Assembly: GCA_020631735.1 (NCBI GenBank)
Contig: CM036188.1
Coordinates: forward strand, 17,526,214 to 17,590,213
Source of the DNA: Saccharum officinarum
Lineage: Eukaryota > Streptophyta > Magnoliopsida > Poales > Poaceae
DNA: 64,000 nt
Direction of reading: 5' to 3'
The notes under the pieces were generated by a model. The model was not told where the DNA came from. It made no database searches and worked only from the letters and a program-made list of their open reading frames with translations. Positions 31,621-42,835 of this stretch are shown here, one piece after another. The translations under genes were made by a program, and so were the position numbers. Position 1 is the stretch's first letter; each line of letters begins with the position of its first letter.

Positions 31621-32005
31621 TTTGCCCTATTCCGTAGGGGCTAGGGAGGGTCGATGGCTCTCCACAGATTTGTCTCTATAAATAATGAACGGTCGATCCG
31701 TGTTTCGGGACGACTTGGACTTGGACTCCGACTGTTGTGGGTGGATTGCCACTGCACGGATGACGTGCTCGAGTGCTGCCGCCGCGGGCGCGGACGCCCT
31801 CCCGGTCGCGGCATTTGCAAGCCTGGCGAGAACACGAGCTGCGCCGGGACCTGATTCATGCATCTCTCTCTGGGCGCGAGATAATCCTTTTGTTTTCGGT
31901 TGAATGCCGTCATTTCTCTCTTGTTTTTCTCGAATACCTAAAAGATTTGTGTATCTTTTTAATTAAGGTAGAATAGTTTCATAAATGACGCACTTTTGGC
32001 AAGTG
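31621..32005. other. upstream region of the DUF1618 copy, no further gene seen
   Basis: It includes the TATA-like word near 31676 (minus strand) and moderately GC-rich sequence to 31860. No coding similarity is recognised. Confidence 0.45.
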
Positions 32006-32445
32006 GAGCATCTCCAAGAGTTTCCAATAAAGTCTCCCAACCTAGATTTTTGGGAAGAATAGAAAAAACTAATCTCCAAGAGTTCCCAATACCACCACCT
32101 CTCAATCTTTTGGCCCTTAGAAAAAAATCATCCAAAGTGCGCAAAGATGCGCGCGTCTAAAACGCGCGTATCGGTTTCCCAATCTAAAGGTGGAATGGCG
32201 TAAAAAATAATGAAGATTAGGAAATGGTTCCTGATGCAAATATATAAAAGAGAAAGAATATATAAAAGTGGTTGAGATAATTTAGAAATATATAGGATTC
32301 CTGATGTAAAATTGTCTTTTATATTTTAGGAGTAAATTATTAGAAACTGTTGAAGATGATCTTATTTATTCCTCCCAATACTTCTTTAGGAGTTGAAAAA
32401 ACCATGTTTTGGGGAACAAATTATTAGGTACTCTTAGAGATGCTT
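32006..32445. mobile_element. MITE-like element with GCATCTC(C/T)AAGAG inverted ends
   Basis: The left end GGAGCATCTCCAAGAG (about 32006-32020) is the inverse of the right end CTCTTAGAGATGC (32431-32443) with one or two mismatches. About 410 AT-rich bases lie between, without coding capacity. The terminus resembles the GGAGCATCTCCAA ends common in grass PIF/Harbinger and hAT MITEs. I could not define a clean target duplication. Confidence 0.5.
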
Positions 32446-32484
32446 TAAGATGTGTATAAGAATACAGCTTGGTGCCAGATCGTC

Positions 32485-32694
32485 CTAGCACAAAGTTTTA
32501 GAATTTGAACATAAATGGTAGGCAGCTGAGAAAAAGCAGCGACCCAACCTATGAAGTGGGCCGACGTCCGGGAAGAGCGCGGCAAGAGCTTCGGCATTGA
32601 AATCGTTCGGCCCAGCCTCAAGGAGCTTCTCATAGGCCTTCTTTCTAGACGCACTTGGCATGGATAGACCCATGGCCAAATCCAACCGCTGCAT
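32485..32694 (-). other. short unrecognised ORF, 69 codons
   Basis: The reading frame MQRLDLAMGLSMPSASRKKA, then YEKLLEAGPNDFNAEALAAL and FPDVGPLHRLG has normal-looking composition and codon use. I do not recognise it. It could be a captured exon fragment. It lies between the MITE and the 3' end of the DUF594 gene. Confidence 0.3.
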
Positions 32695-32889
32695 GATTTG
32701 TGGATGTTTTAAACTTAGTCTTCAAATTTAAAACTTACCGCTAAAAATTTGAAGGTGGCCAATTACATTGGGTTGATACTTGATACCAACAGTTGAACCA
32801 CACGTCATTGAAGGTGAACAATTACATTGGGTTGATACCAACAGCTGATGAACCACACGTCATTGGCATGAATGCATGCCGGGATGAAT

Positions 32890-33958
32890 CTACGAAGTCT
32901 CTTCTATTGACGTCGCGTATTTTGCTAGAAGCGCAGCAACTGTGAGGAGCTCGCCGCCGCCGCTGAGCTGCTTGACATGAGAGTGTGCACTGCATCCATG
33001 GCCCACGTAGCACAGCATATCCGCCCATACCAGGCAGATCATCTCTAGCATGTCACCACCAACTGCAGGCGTGTCCTGCTGGCCGATGAGCAACGCACCA
33101 AGCCTGCATCCCTGGCGCAACGTCTTGTTGACACGAAGGGCGTCACAAGGGATCTCGGGCTCATCAGATCCGGGTTGCTACTGCTACCAGCAGTACCACC
33201 ACTACCACCTCTCAGTGCTTCTGCGTAGCGTCCTAGCAAGGTGAGCACGTCTTCAGCTGAGCTGCACTCGAGACCAGTGAGATCATAGCATGCGTACACA
33301 TAGGGATCGCGGCTGGCATCCGGAGGCAGCATGTGCGGCCGCGCGGCAAGCAGGAAAAGCATGTAGTTGGACAGCGCCCGGGCAGCCTCTACAAGCCCAA
33401 GGTCGTTGTCGTCACCTCCACCGTGCTCCTTGGCCTTGTCCTGCTTGCGCCACCACAGGTAGATGTCGGTGGCGATGTGCCAGATGAGGATGCTCTCCTC
33501 TACCTTGAACTCGACACTCCAGGCGAGGCTGTCGTCCAATCCCCTCCGCCTGATCGCACCAATGCCCCAAGGCCTCGCCTGTAGGTCCACGCCGGCATTC
33601 TCCCCTGCGATGATATGCCCGTGGATCTCCTGTAAGCTGTCATCATCCAGCTGATGGATGCTCTTCAGAAGCTGTTGCTTGACGCGCTCCGAGACAGAAA
33701 CGGACCAGGAGTAAGCACTCGTGTTCCACCTGTCCTCCACTCCCATCCATCTCGCCATCCTGCTGCTTCGGCTGGACCTGCTGCGCGTACACAGCTGAAT
33801 CAGGTTTTGCTGCCCCATCGAGCGTGACCAGCTGCACCTCCTCCATTCCGCCGCATGGACCGTCCGGCGAAGGTACACAAGCATACTGGCAAGAAAAGTA
33901 CACACAGCAAGCCCTAGCCCGCGGAAACGAGTAATCTCGTCCGGCTCGCCGTACCTAT
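32890..33958 (-). pseudogene. DUF4220-DUF594 membrane-protein gene, 3' part (interrupted by copia insertion)
   Basis: This is the C-terminal half of a grass-type DUF4220/DUF594 protein; function unknown. From 33958 downward the frame opens on a membrane segment (LGLAVCTFLASMLVYL). It continues through RWMGVEDRWNT and the DUF594 hallmark SLAWSVEFKVEESILIWHIA, then LSNYMLFLLAARPHMLPPDA and TGLECSSAEDVLTLLGRYAE. A one-base shift near 33150 changes frame to LGALLIGQQ, then ICLVWADMLCYVGHGCSAH and SGGGELLTVAALLAKYA, the typical family end (W-x-E/D-M-L-C-Y-x-x-x-x-C and GGELLT). The stop is at 32890. It joins 39150-40195: the frame is continuous across the duplicated ATAGG once the copia element is ignored. 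Confidence 0.85.
33954..33958. repeat. target-site duplication CCTAT, left, of the copia element
   Basis: CCTAT at 33954-33958 is identical to CCTAT at 39150-39154 on the other side of the element. Confidence 0.95.
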
Positions 33959-34388
33959 TGTTAGACTTAGCATGTTTAGTTGAGTTTCATTTTCCTTTCA
34001 GTTGTAATCCCGTTGTAACTCTGCATGTGTCATGTTTAGCGTGTAGAACCACGGTCCCGGGCGGAGATGTGCCCAGTCCAGGACGTGGCCGCATGAGTCG
34101 GGTGCGTGGTCACCGCCACTGCATGGTCGTCGTGCATGTCGCTCGGCGTGGCAGAGAAACCGGATCGAGCAGCGATCGTGTGGTGGCGGGGACGGGCTCA
34201 GGCCCATGTATCTACATAATAAAAGGCAAGGAAAAAACCCGAAAAGCTGCGGCTGTTGTGCAGCGAAAAACCATCGCATTCTGTTATCCAGTTCATTGTG
34301 TGTGTTGTGTGCGCCCGGTGATCGCGCTCCGGCGTTCGCCGGCGTTCCAGTCAGCAGCAGGGGTCGGCGGACACCGCCGGCTCTAACA
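33959..34388 (+). repeat. copia 5' LTR (430 bp)
   Basis: It is identical to the 3' LTR except at 34093, 34193, 34214 and 34252. The start TG and end CA are intact, with ends TGTTAGA and TCTAACA forming an inverted repeat. A weak TATA-like CATAATAAAAG lies at about 34214-34224. Confidence 0.95.
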
Positions 34389-34389
34389 A

Positions 34390-37300
34390 GTGGTACCAGA
34401 GCGTAGGTGTATGTTCTACAGTGGGTCTGTTAGCCCACCGCGAGAACCCCCTCGGAAGAAGTTCGTGATCCCGTGCAAGGCGGCGGCAGCGGCGAAGATG
34501 GGTGACGAGACGTCGCCGAGCACCGAGGCGGGAAGTGGCGTTCGTGAGAGCTCGCTCATGTGGCCGATGCTCACGCGCACGAACTACTCCGAATGGTCCA
34601 TGCCGATGCAATGCAACTATGAAGCGTTGGAGATCTGGTACACCATCGATCCGGAGACGAACGTCAAGCGTTCCAAGGATCGTCAGGCGATGAGCTGCCT
34701 GAACCGATCTGTGCCACAGGAGATGTGGACGACGTTGGGAAGAAAGAGCACCGTCAAGGAGGCATGGGAGGCGGTCAAGACGATGCGACTCGGTGCTGAT
34801 CGTGTCAAGGAAGTCAATGCCCAGAAGCTGTTACAAGAATTTGAGAACATCAGCTTCAAGGATGGGGAGACAGTCGACGATTTCGGCATGAGGATTAACA
34901 ATCTTGTCACCAACCTTAAAGCCCTCGGGGAGACGGTGGATGAGCCCCGAGTCGTGAAGAAATTTCTCCGAGTCATCCCCGCGAAATTCGCGCCGGTTGT
35001 GGTTTCGATCGAAATGTTCTGTGATCTGAAAACCATGACGGTCGAAGAACTGGTGGGGAGGCTGCGTGCGGCGGAGGAACGCATGGAGGAGAAGGTAGAA
35101 CAGATCGTGGACAAAGCTGGTCGATTGCTTCTGGCCGAGGAGGACTGGATCATGAAATACAAACATCGCCATCAGTCCAACTCACTCAAAGAAAGCAGTG
35201 GCAGTGGCGGTCAGTACAAGGGCAAATCGCCGGTGAAGCATGATGGCGGCGGTGGAACTGGTGGCCAGAAGGCCGTCAAGCTCACATCGGAGGGCACTCC
35301 TCGGCGTAAAGGTAGGTGTCGCAACTGCGGCATCTATGGGCACTGGGCCAAAGATTGCAAGAGGCCCAAGAAGGAAAAGAAAAATGAGGAGAAGAAGGAG
35401 GCGGCGAACGTGGCTGTCGCTGATGCACAGCCGGCGTTGTTCATGGCGTCGGCAAGCGAGATCGTGCACAAGGCCACCAAGTTCGTACATCTGGCGGAGA
35501 AGAAGGTGGCTCCTATCCACTGCGATGACGGCGTGTGGGTGCTGGACACAGGAGCCAGCAACCACATGACGGGGACGCGGGAAGCACTGACACGCCTTGA
35601 CGAGGAGGTGTCAGGTAATGTTCGTTTCGGCGACGGCTCCTGCGTTGAGATCAAGGGGCTCGGCTCAATCGTCATGGAGGGATGAGATCGCCAACACAAG
35701 GTACTGACCAACGTGTATTACATTCCCAAGTTACAGAGTAACATCATCAGCTTAGGCCAATTGGAGGAGGCTGGGTGTGAAGTGTTAATGAAAAATGGCA
35801 GACTTACAGTTGTTGATTCTGAGGGTAAACTAGTGATCAATGTCCCACGTACTAGTAACAGGCTCTATACCCTGAAGAATGCAGTAGTACCCCCTGTTTG
35901 TTTGCACATGAACTTCGCAGATCCAACTTGGGTGTGGCATGCAAGGTTTGGTCACCAGAATTTTAGAGCACTTCGAGATCTAGGCAGTAAGGGGATGGTG
36001 GAAGGCCTGTCAGAGATAGATCGAGTCGAACAGGTTTGTGATGGCTGCACATTGGGAAAGCAGCACAGAAAACCATTCCCTCAGCAATCCTCATTCAGAG
36101 CAAGTCAGGGCTTAGAATTGGTTCATGCTGACTTGTGTGGAAAGATCAGCCCACCAACCCCAGGTGGGAAACAGTATTTTCTGCTTGTGGTAGATGACCA
36201 CACCAGATACATGTGGGTGGAGTTGTTGAAAGCTAAAGATGAAGCACTGCAATACTTCAAGAAAATTAAACAGCAAGCTGAATTAGAATGTGGCAAGAAG
36301 ATGAAGGCAATGAGAACTAACAGAGGGGGAGAATTTAACTCAAACCTATTCACTGCCTTCACCAATAATACAGGCATCAAGCATTACACTACTACTGCTT
36401 ACTCTCCACAGCAAAATGGAGTAGTGGAGCGTCGTAATCAAACCATAGTGGAGATGGCTAGATGCCTGTTAAAGTCAAAATATGTGCCACCAAGGTTCTG
36501 GGGTGAAGCTGTTGTAACTGCAGTGTTCATATTAAATCGAGCTCCAACCAAAAGCCTTCAGGACATGACACCATATGAAGCTTGGCATGGAAAGAAACCC
36601 AGGGTGGATCATATGAAAACTTTTGGGTGTGTAGCACATGTAAAGAAAGTTGGGCCTGGTATCACAAAATTGTCTGACAGATCAACCAAAATGGTTTTCC
36701 TCGGGTATGAGTCAGGAACAAAAGGGTATCGGGTGTTTGATCCTGTAAACAACCAACTACATGTGAGCCGAGATGTTGTGTTCGAGGAGCAAGATAAATG
36801 GAATTGGGATACCCCAAGAAGCTCAGGCCAGGCTGAAACTGAAAGCTTTATTATTGATCTTCAGCCTACTGTAGCAGAACCAACAATGCAACCTGCAGCT
36901 GTATTTGAAGAGGGTGAAGGCAGTCAGCAGGATCAGGGGGAACAGGGTCACGAATTGTCACCCCAGGCATCATTACCAGCATTACCAGGGTCCCCATCGA
37001 CACCAAATAATTCTGCAGTAGGCTCTAATGCCACTGGGTCGAACTCTGCAGGTAGCTCAGACTCAGTTCAGGGTCCAGTCAGGTTCAGGTCCTTGACTGA
37101 TTTGTTTGATGCCACTGAGGAGATACGTGACTATGAATATAGTGGGTTATGCTTGCTAGCAGCTGATGAACCAGCAAGTGTTGAGGAGGCTTTGGAAGAA
37201 AAATGTTGGAGGGATGCAATGAATGCAGAACTGCAATCCATCAGTGACAATAGCACTTGGAGACTGACAGAGCTACCAAAAGGTCAGCGAGCTATAGGTC

Positions 37301-38709
37301 TCAAGTGGGTGTTTAAAGTGAAAAAAGATGCAGCTGGTAACATTGTCAAACACAAGGCTCGACTTGTGGCAAAGGGGTATGCACAAAAACAAGGGGTGGA
37401 TTTTGATGAAGTCTTTGCACCTGTGGCCAGACTAGAAACAGTAAGATTACTTTTGGCTCTAGCTGCAAATGGGGGCTAGGAGGTCCATCATATGGATGTT
37501 AAATCTGCTTTTCTAAATGGGGATCTCCTAGAAGAGGTGTATGTTCATCAGCCACCAGGATTTAAAGATCCAGACAATGCAGGGTTGGTGCTTAAGTTGA
37601 ATAAGGCCTTATATGGGTTGAAGCAGGCTCCAAGAGCATGGAATGCAAAACTTGATCAAGAGCTGTACAAACTCGGTTTCAGAAGGAGTGAGGAAGAGCA
37701 TGCTGTGTACAGAAGAAGTGAGGGTGATTCATTCCTCATAGTTGGCGTGTATGTAGATGATTTAATCATCTGTGGTCCGAATAGCAGTAAGATCTGTAGA
37801 TTCAAGGAACAGATGAAGAAGCTTTTCAGCATGAGTGACTTAGGCCTACTAAGTTACTACCTTGGGATGGAGGTGACTCAAAAGGATGGTGAGATTTCAA
37901 TTTGCCAAAGTGCCTATGCTACCAAGATAGTAGAACAGTGTGGTCTGTCAGGCTATAATTCTACAGATACACCAATGGAACAGCGTGTGAAACTTGTATC
38001 AGGAACTGCAGAAAAGGTACTTGATGCTACCAGGTATAGGAGTATAATTGGGAGTCTTAGATACTTGGTTAACACAAGACCAGATATTGCTTATGCAGTT
38101 GGGATAGCAAGTCGTTTCATGGAGTCACCAAACAATGAGCACTGGGGTGCTGTAAAAAGGATAGTCAGATATATATCTGGAACTATCAGCTATGGGCTCA
38201 AGTATGGTGCAGGGGGAGATGGAGGTCTGAACATGTTGGGATACACAGACAGTGACCATGGTGGTGATCTCGTGCTGCGCAGGAGCACCACTGGCATGGT
38301 ATTCTTCCTGGGATCAAATTTGGTGACATGGACTTCACAGAAACAGAAAGTTGTTGCCCTCTCTTCGTGTGAGGCCGAGTACATGGCAGCAGGAGCAGGT
38401 GCTTGTCAGGGAGTGTGGCTTAGCAGGCTTTTAGCTGAACTGATGGGAAGAAGAGTTCAGAAGTTCAAACTTCTTGTGGATAACAAATCGGCCAAAGAGC
38501 TATGCAAGAATCCTGTCTTCCACGAAAGAAGTAAACACATTGACACTCGCTTCCATTACATCAGAGATTGTGTCAGCAATGGGCAGGTTGATGTTGAACA
38601 CGTGAGAACCGATAACCAGTTGGCTGACATACTGACAAAAGCACTAAGCAGGATCAGGTTCGTGGAGCTGCGACAGAAGCTGGGCATCCTCAAGATACAA
38701 CAGGATTAG
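34390..38709 (+). pseudogene. gag-pol: copia gag-pol polyprotein, one frame with two stop codons
   Basis: A single frame of about 1440 codons runs 34390-38709; a likely start is the ATG at 34498 (MGDETSPSTEAGSG). Gag: LTRTNYSEWSMPMQCNYEAL and the UBN2 core to about 35110. Zinc knuckle: CRNCGIYGHWAKDC (about 35318-35359). Protease: WVLDTGASNHMTG (about 35539). Pre-integrase finger: HARFGHQNF and [10 protein letters not shown] (35937-36063). Integrase: [19 protein letters not shown] (family DN is TN here) and [12 protein letters not shown] (Glu, about 36430). [35 protein letters not shown] and VGVYVDDLIICG (about 37743-37779). RNase H: YTDSDHGGD, SSCEAEYMAA, LADILTKAL. Stops: TGA at 35683-35685 and TAG at 37477-37479, each one transition away from the expected Arg and Trp codons. 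Confidence 0.95.
34391..34402 (+). promoter_or_regulatory. primer-binding site for initiator tRNA-Met
   Basis: TGGTACCAGAGC, two bases after the LTR, differs from the standard TGGTATCAGAGC by one base. Confidence 0.9.
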
Positions 38710-38718
38710 GGGGGTGAT
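38707..38718 (+). promoter_or_regulatory. polypurine tract of the copia element
   Basis: AGGGGGGTGATT lies between the pol stop and the 3' LTR start at 38720. It overlaps the stop codon TAG. Confidence 0.8.
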
Positions 38719-38719
38719 T

Positions 38720-39149
38720 TGTTAGACTTAGCATGTTTAGTTGAGTTTCATTTTCCTTTCAGTTGTAATCCCGTTGTAACTCTGCATGTGTCATGTTTAG
38801 CGTGTAGAACCACGGTCCCGGGCGGAGATGTGCCCAGTCCAGGACGTGGCCGCGTGAGTCGGGTGCGTGGTCACCGCCACTGCATGGTCGTCGTGCATGT
38901 CGCTCGGCGTGGCAGAGAAACCGGATCGAGCAGCGATCGTGTGGTGGCGGGGATGGGCTCAGGCCCATGTATCTGCATAATAAAAGGCAAGGAAAAAACC
39001 CGAAAAGCTGCGACTGTTGTGCAGCGAAAAACCATCGCATTCTGTTATCCAGTTCATTGTGTGTGTTGTGTGCGCCCGGTGATCGCGCTCCGGCGTTCGC
39101 CGGCGTTCCAGTCAGCAGCAGGGGTCGGCGGACACCGCCGGCTCTAACA
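38720..39149 (+). repeat. copia 3' LTR (430 bp)
   Basis: Same length as the 5' LTR with four transitions between them. It is followed by the target duplication CCTAT (39150-39154). Confidence 0.95.
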
Positions 39150-40195
39150 CCTATCCCTACGCCATTCTATCAGGAGAGCACATGTCCAGGTCGAGTACAT
39201 GGCCCTGAAAAGCGACACGCAATCCAGGATGATAGCCCCAACGAAGAGGACATTGGTGACAACCACATCTACTTTGCTGTAACCGCCATTCATGAGCTTT
39301 CGATAATCATTGCTCAAGAGTAGCATATTGAACAGCAAGAATGCGACGGCGGTGGCAAGCAACGCGAGTATACGGATGCAGAAGCCATACCAAGTGTACA
39401 TTAGCTCCACCTTGGTGTAGAAAAGATCATGGATCAGGGACACCTGCATCTCGACTACCTTGTACACTTCTTCCTGCTTCCGTTTGTCCAACTCTGATGC
39501 AGGAGTCGTGTACAAAACTAGATTAGATAAAGGCCCCCATCTAAAAAACCCTTGGCGAAATCAATCAGTAGATGTGCTTTCAGTGGGAAGGCTTCCGGAT
39601 CCGATCGACCTGTGAAAGCTGGGCTTTCTAGAAACTCTAGAGAGTCTGCTGATGGACCCACGTAGTTGGGATCGTCGCCATAGTCTTCGGATGGCCTACA
39701 ACTGTCGTACCTGAGCGCCCACACTCTTTCCCCGTACTTGACCACACCGGCCAAAGACAGGAGCATGGTGGCCGGCAGGAGTAAGGAACGGCCGTCGCCG
39801 GTGATGGTGGAGAACCCGTAGATGACATATGCGGCTGCGGCTAACTGCACAACGAGCGTCTGCAGGTGGCGCAGCCAAAGCTTCTTATCCTCGATGGCAT
39901 AGGCTGTGATGTTGTCCTGCCCACCAAGGTGTAGCAGCAGGAACGGCGCCCAGAGTGCCATGAGCTCGTGCTCTGGCGAGCTGCTGGTCACGGACAGGTG
40001 GCCAAGGACATAGATCGCCGTCGTGTCGGCCAGCATGTATGCCGACCACACCAAGGCCCTTAGCACGCCGGAGTCAATGTGCCGGCGCAACTCAGCCAAG
40101 ATGAGGAGCATCACCTGGAGTGTTAAGCTTAGCAGCACCAGCACATGGAGACTCCATTCCTTCCATGCATTCGTGACGAGCTCTGCTCCTGCCAT
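39150..40195 (-). pseudogene. DUF4220-DUF594 membrane-protein gene, 5' part (interrupted by copia insertion)
   Basis: The N-terminal DUF4220 half reads from ATG at 40195: MAGAELVTNAWKEWSLHVLV. Upstream codons are open to 40294, but the paralogue at 45750 shares this ATG and a splice-acceptor-like CATTTCAG lies upstream, so I prefer it. Membrane segments: LHVLVLLSLTLQVMLLILAE, LVWSAYMLADTTAIYVLGHL, LMALWAPFLLLHLGGQDNIT with the family GGQDNITAY motif, LVVQLAAAAYVIYG, and LLPATMLLSLAGVVKYGERV. A one-base deletion in the G run near 39535 shifts the frame from FAKGFLDGGLYLI to the frame with EEVYKVVEMQVSLIHDLFYT and two more membrane segments. That frame runs into the copia insertion at LLIEWRRDR. 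The 3' part is at 32890-33958. Function is unknown. Confidence 0.85.
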
Positions 40196-40295
40196 CGATT
40201 TATGTACCAGCTTAACTGCTTCTGAAATGGATTCACCAATCAGTTGAATTGACACAAGCAAAGAAAAAAGGAAATAAATAAAAACAGTTGACAAC

Positions 40296-41191
40296 TAGAT
40301 ATATGATCGCTGCAATAGAGGACTCAGTGTTCAACCTTTAGCTCTATATTCTTTCAGTAGGGAAAGAACGAAACAACTATAGAGAGGGTTTTGAGAGTGA
40401 GAACTGCTCATTCACTTTAGAGCCCGTGCATAATAAGGAATTTGACGTACACTTTGTCAAATTTGTTAGCTTACTTGTCGCTATTATTTTGTTTTCATTT
40501 GCTTATTCTTACCATAGCCCAAGATTGTTGCAAATCTGACAATTTTCATATTGTATTGTGGACATATACACTTATAAGTGGTATAAGAGCCAAGGCAAGG
40601 TCAATCTCACGATCTGGTTTATGAAATGTTCAACAAAGAAACAGGCATCACAAAGTAAAGGACGGTCTCAAAATAATATGACCAAGCAAAAATTTGATGT
40701 TATATCCTTTGTATTTAACCTGACTACACTTCTCATATTTTTCAAATTAACTACATGAATAGATTACATATACATCGTGATAAAAATCGATAGAAGAAGA
40801 TGGATTTTTCTAAAAAATAATGGTAATATTGCCCTTTAATTATATATATCTCCTGCACAGCAATGTAAATAATAAAGCAACTTACATGGAGTGGTTGATG
40901 AATCGAGGAGCGAAGAAGTGATGGATGATATGTATTTCTAGCTGAATTGTTACATATGGGTGTGAATTATTAGTCAGGTGCTTTATATATTTGGGGGATG
41001 AAGAATGCAGTTCATAGATAGATAGTCAAGTGGCAGGTATATATAGCAGGGCACAAAGGGATGCCGAACCGGGTGCCATGCCTCCCATGAGGTTAAGGCA
41101 TTAGGAAAACCAAGGCTCAAGTCAATCATCCGGTACCTGCACAGCCAACAAGGAAAAGGGAAAAAGTATAGTATTCACTTTCCCCCAAAGA
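40296..41191. other. region between the divergent DUF4220 gene and the Mutator-like element, no gene seen
   Basis: AT-rich, with short frames only. It would hold the promoter and perhaps a 5' intron of the minus-strand DUF4220 gene. A TATATATA-like stretch lies at 40842-40849. Confidence 0.45.
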
Positions 41192-42835
41192 ATAAAGCAA
41201 CGGTCCTGCTAGCGCCCGGACGACCGGACCCGGGCGCTAGCGCCGGACGCCGCAGCGAGTAGTACCAGCCCCGCACCCCATGGAAAAAGAAGAAAAAAGA
41301 ACGCGACCCCGCCCCCCGCTCCGCACGGACACGACCCCCCTCCCCCGCCCCGTCCCCGCACGGAGAAGAAATGCGACCCCGCCCCTCCCCGCACAGACGC
41401 GACCCCCGCCCTGTCCCCGCACGGAGAAATGCGACCCCCCGCGCGCACAGGTCTACCCCCGCCCCCAAACTCGTCGATCCCCAGCACCTCCACCCCCCGC
41501 CACCAACTCACCACCATAGTCCACCCCCGCCCCCAGTTGAAACAAAGGGAAAATGCTATTGCAACAACGAAGGACACCCTAATGCAACAAAACGAAACAA
41601 AACTGGTGAAACAAACGAAAAAAGCTATTGAAACATCGAAAAACAACTAATGCAACAAAACAAAAAAATACGAACGGCAACACCAAAAAAAAGTCTAATG
41701 CAACATTCAAACACATCCACTGCAACAGCGAGGTGAAACTACTACAACAAGGGAGAAAAAGATATTGCAACAAAGCAGAAGCGCTGCTAATGAAACAATG
41801 CAGAGGAGCTGCTGAAACTTACAAAAAAATAGTAATGCATACATGTTGAAACAAAATGACTTACTCGTTGAAACAACAAATCAAAATAACTGAAACAAAC
41901 ATAACAAAACTACTGCAACATCCGGGAAAGTGCTAATGCATACTTGTGCAACAGCAACCCAAAGCTACTGCAACAAACTGCAATGCAAGAATGAAACATC
42001 AGCGAGAAACTAGTGAAACAAAAGGAAGAAAAAGCTTGTGCAATAGCAAAAAGACACTACTGCAACAACATAAACAGGCCTGGTGCAACAAAAAATCGTC
42101 ACAAACTCTAGCCCCACCGCTACGTCTCATATCCAATGGAGGAGTGAAGGAGCAGGAGGAAGAAAGCCAGATCCAGAGGAGGAGGAGCCAGGAGACCTCA
42201 GATCCAGAGGATAACGAGGGGTGGAGGAGGGGATGGCTGCAACATCAGAGAATCATGCAAAAAGCATTTCACATTATCTGTTGCATGTAGATCTGAATCG
42301 CCACAAACCCTAGCCACCATGAAAACCATAGATCCAGAGAGGGGAGGGAGGAGGAGGAACAGGAAGAGGAGGGGGAGTAAGAGGAGGGAACGGATCGAGA
42401 ATCAGAGGGAGAGGAGGAGGAGGAGTGGTGCCTCAGATCTAGATCCCTCCCTCCCAACCTCGTCGGAGCCCATGGAGCTAGCGGCGCGTGAGGGCGAGAG
42501 CACCAAGGAGGGAGGAGGAGGTGCGTGGGCTCACCGGATGCTGCCGCCGTCGCCCCCAACTCCGGTGGCGAGGAGGGCGTGCATGTCGCAGCGGTGGGGA
42601 GGAAGAGGGGGAAGGAGGGGAGGGAGGAAGGGAGGGGAGGGGAGGGAGGAGGGAGGGAGCACCAGACGCGCGCGGGGGGGAGCGACGGAGACGAAGAGTA
42701 GAGAGAAGGCGGAATGAATAATGCGGGGAGGAGGCGAGCGAGTCTGCGAGTGGAGGCAGGGAGGAGGCGAGCGAGTGAAGGCGGGGCGTCCGGCGCGGGT
42801 CGGACGCCCTGTATGTATCATTACTGATAAAGCAA
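41192..42835. mobile_element. Mutator-like non-autonomous element with 9-bp target duplication
   Basis: ATAAAGCAA at 41192-41200 is repeated exactly at 42827-42835. The 1626 bases between begin CGGTCCTGCTAGCGCCCGG and end GGACGCCC-TGTATG-ACTG, with partial inverted similarity (CGGTCCTG versus CAGTAATG, GCCCGGACGACC versus GGGCGTCCGACC). Both ends fold: GCTAGCGCCCGG pairs with CCGGGCGCTAGC (41208-41219 and 41230-41241), and GGGCGTCCG with CGGACGCCC (42784-42792 and 42801-42809). A 9-bp duplication is the Mutator superfamily signature. Inside are a tract of repeated TGCAACA words and GA-rich sequence. No transposase is seen. Confidence 0.6.
41530..42100. repeat. about 20 dispersed CTAxTGCAACA / TGAAACA words
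   Basis: Words such as CTATTGCAACAA, CTAATGCAACAA, CTGGTGAAACAA, ACTACTGCAACA and CTAGTGAAACAA recur every 15-40 bases through about 570 bases, all in the same orientation. The spacers are A-rich and variable. This looks like decayed short tandem repeats or a cluster of binding sites rather than coding sequence. Confidence 0.7.

Larger units (their letters stand above)
33959..39149 (+). mobile_element. complete, young Ty1/copia element inserted in the DUF4220-DUF594 gene
   Basis: The 5191-bp element has two 430-bp LTRs (33959-34388 and 38720-39149), each starting TGTTAGACTTAGC and ending GCTCTAACA. It has a primer site, one gag-pol frame, a polypurine tract and a perfect 5-bp target duplication. 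The LTRs differ at four positions only, all transitions. The frame has just two in-frame stops and no indels, so the insertion is recent. It lies antisense to the host gene. It is a different lineage from the Sirevirus; I do not assign it more closely. Confidence 0.95.
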
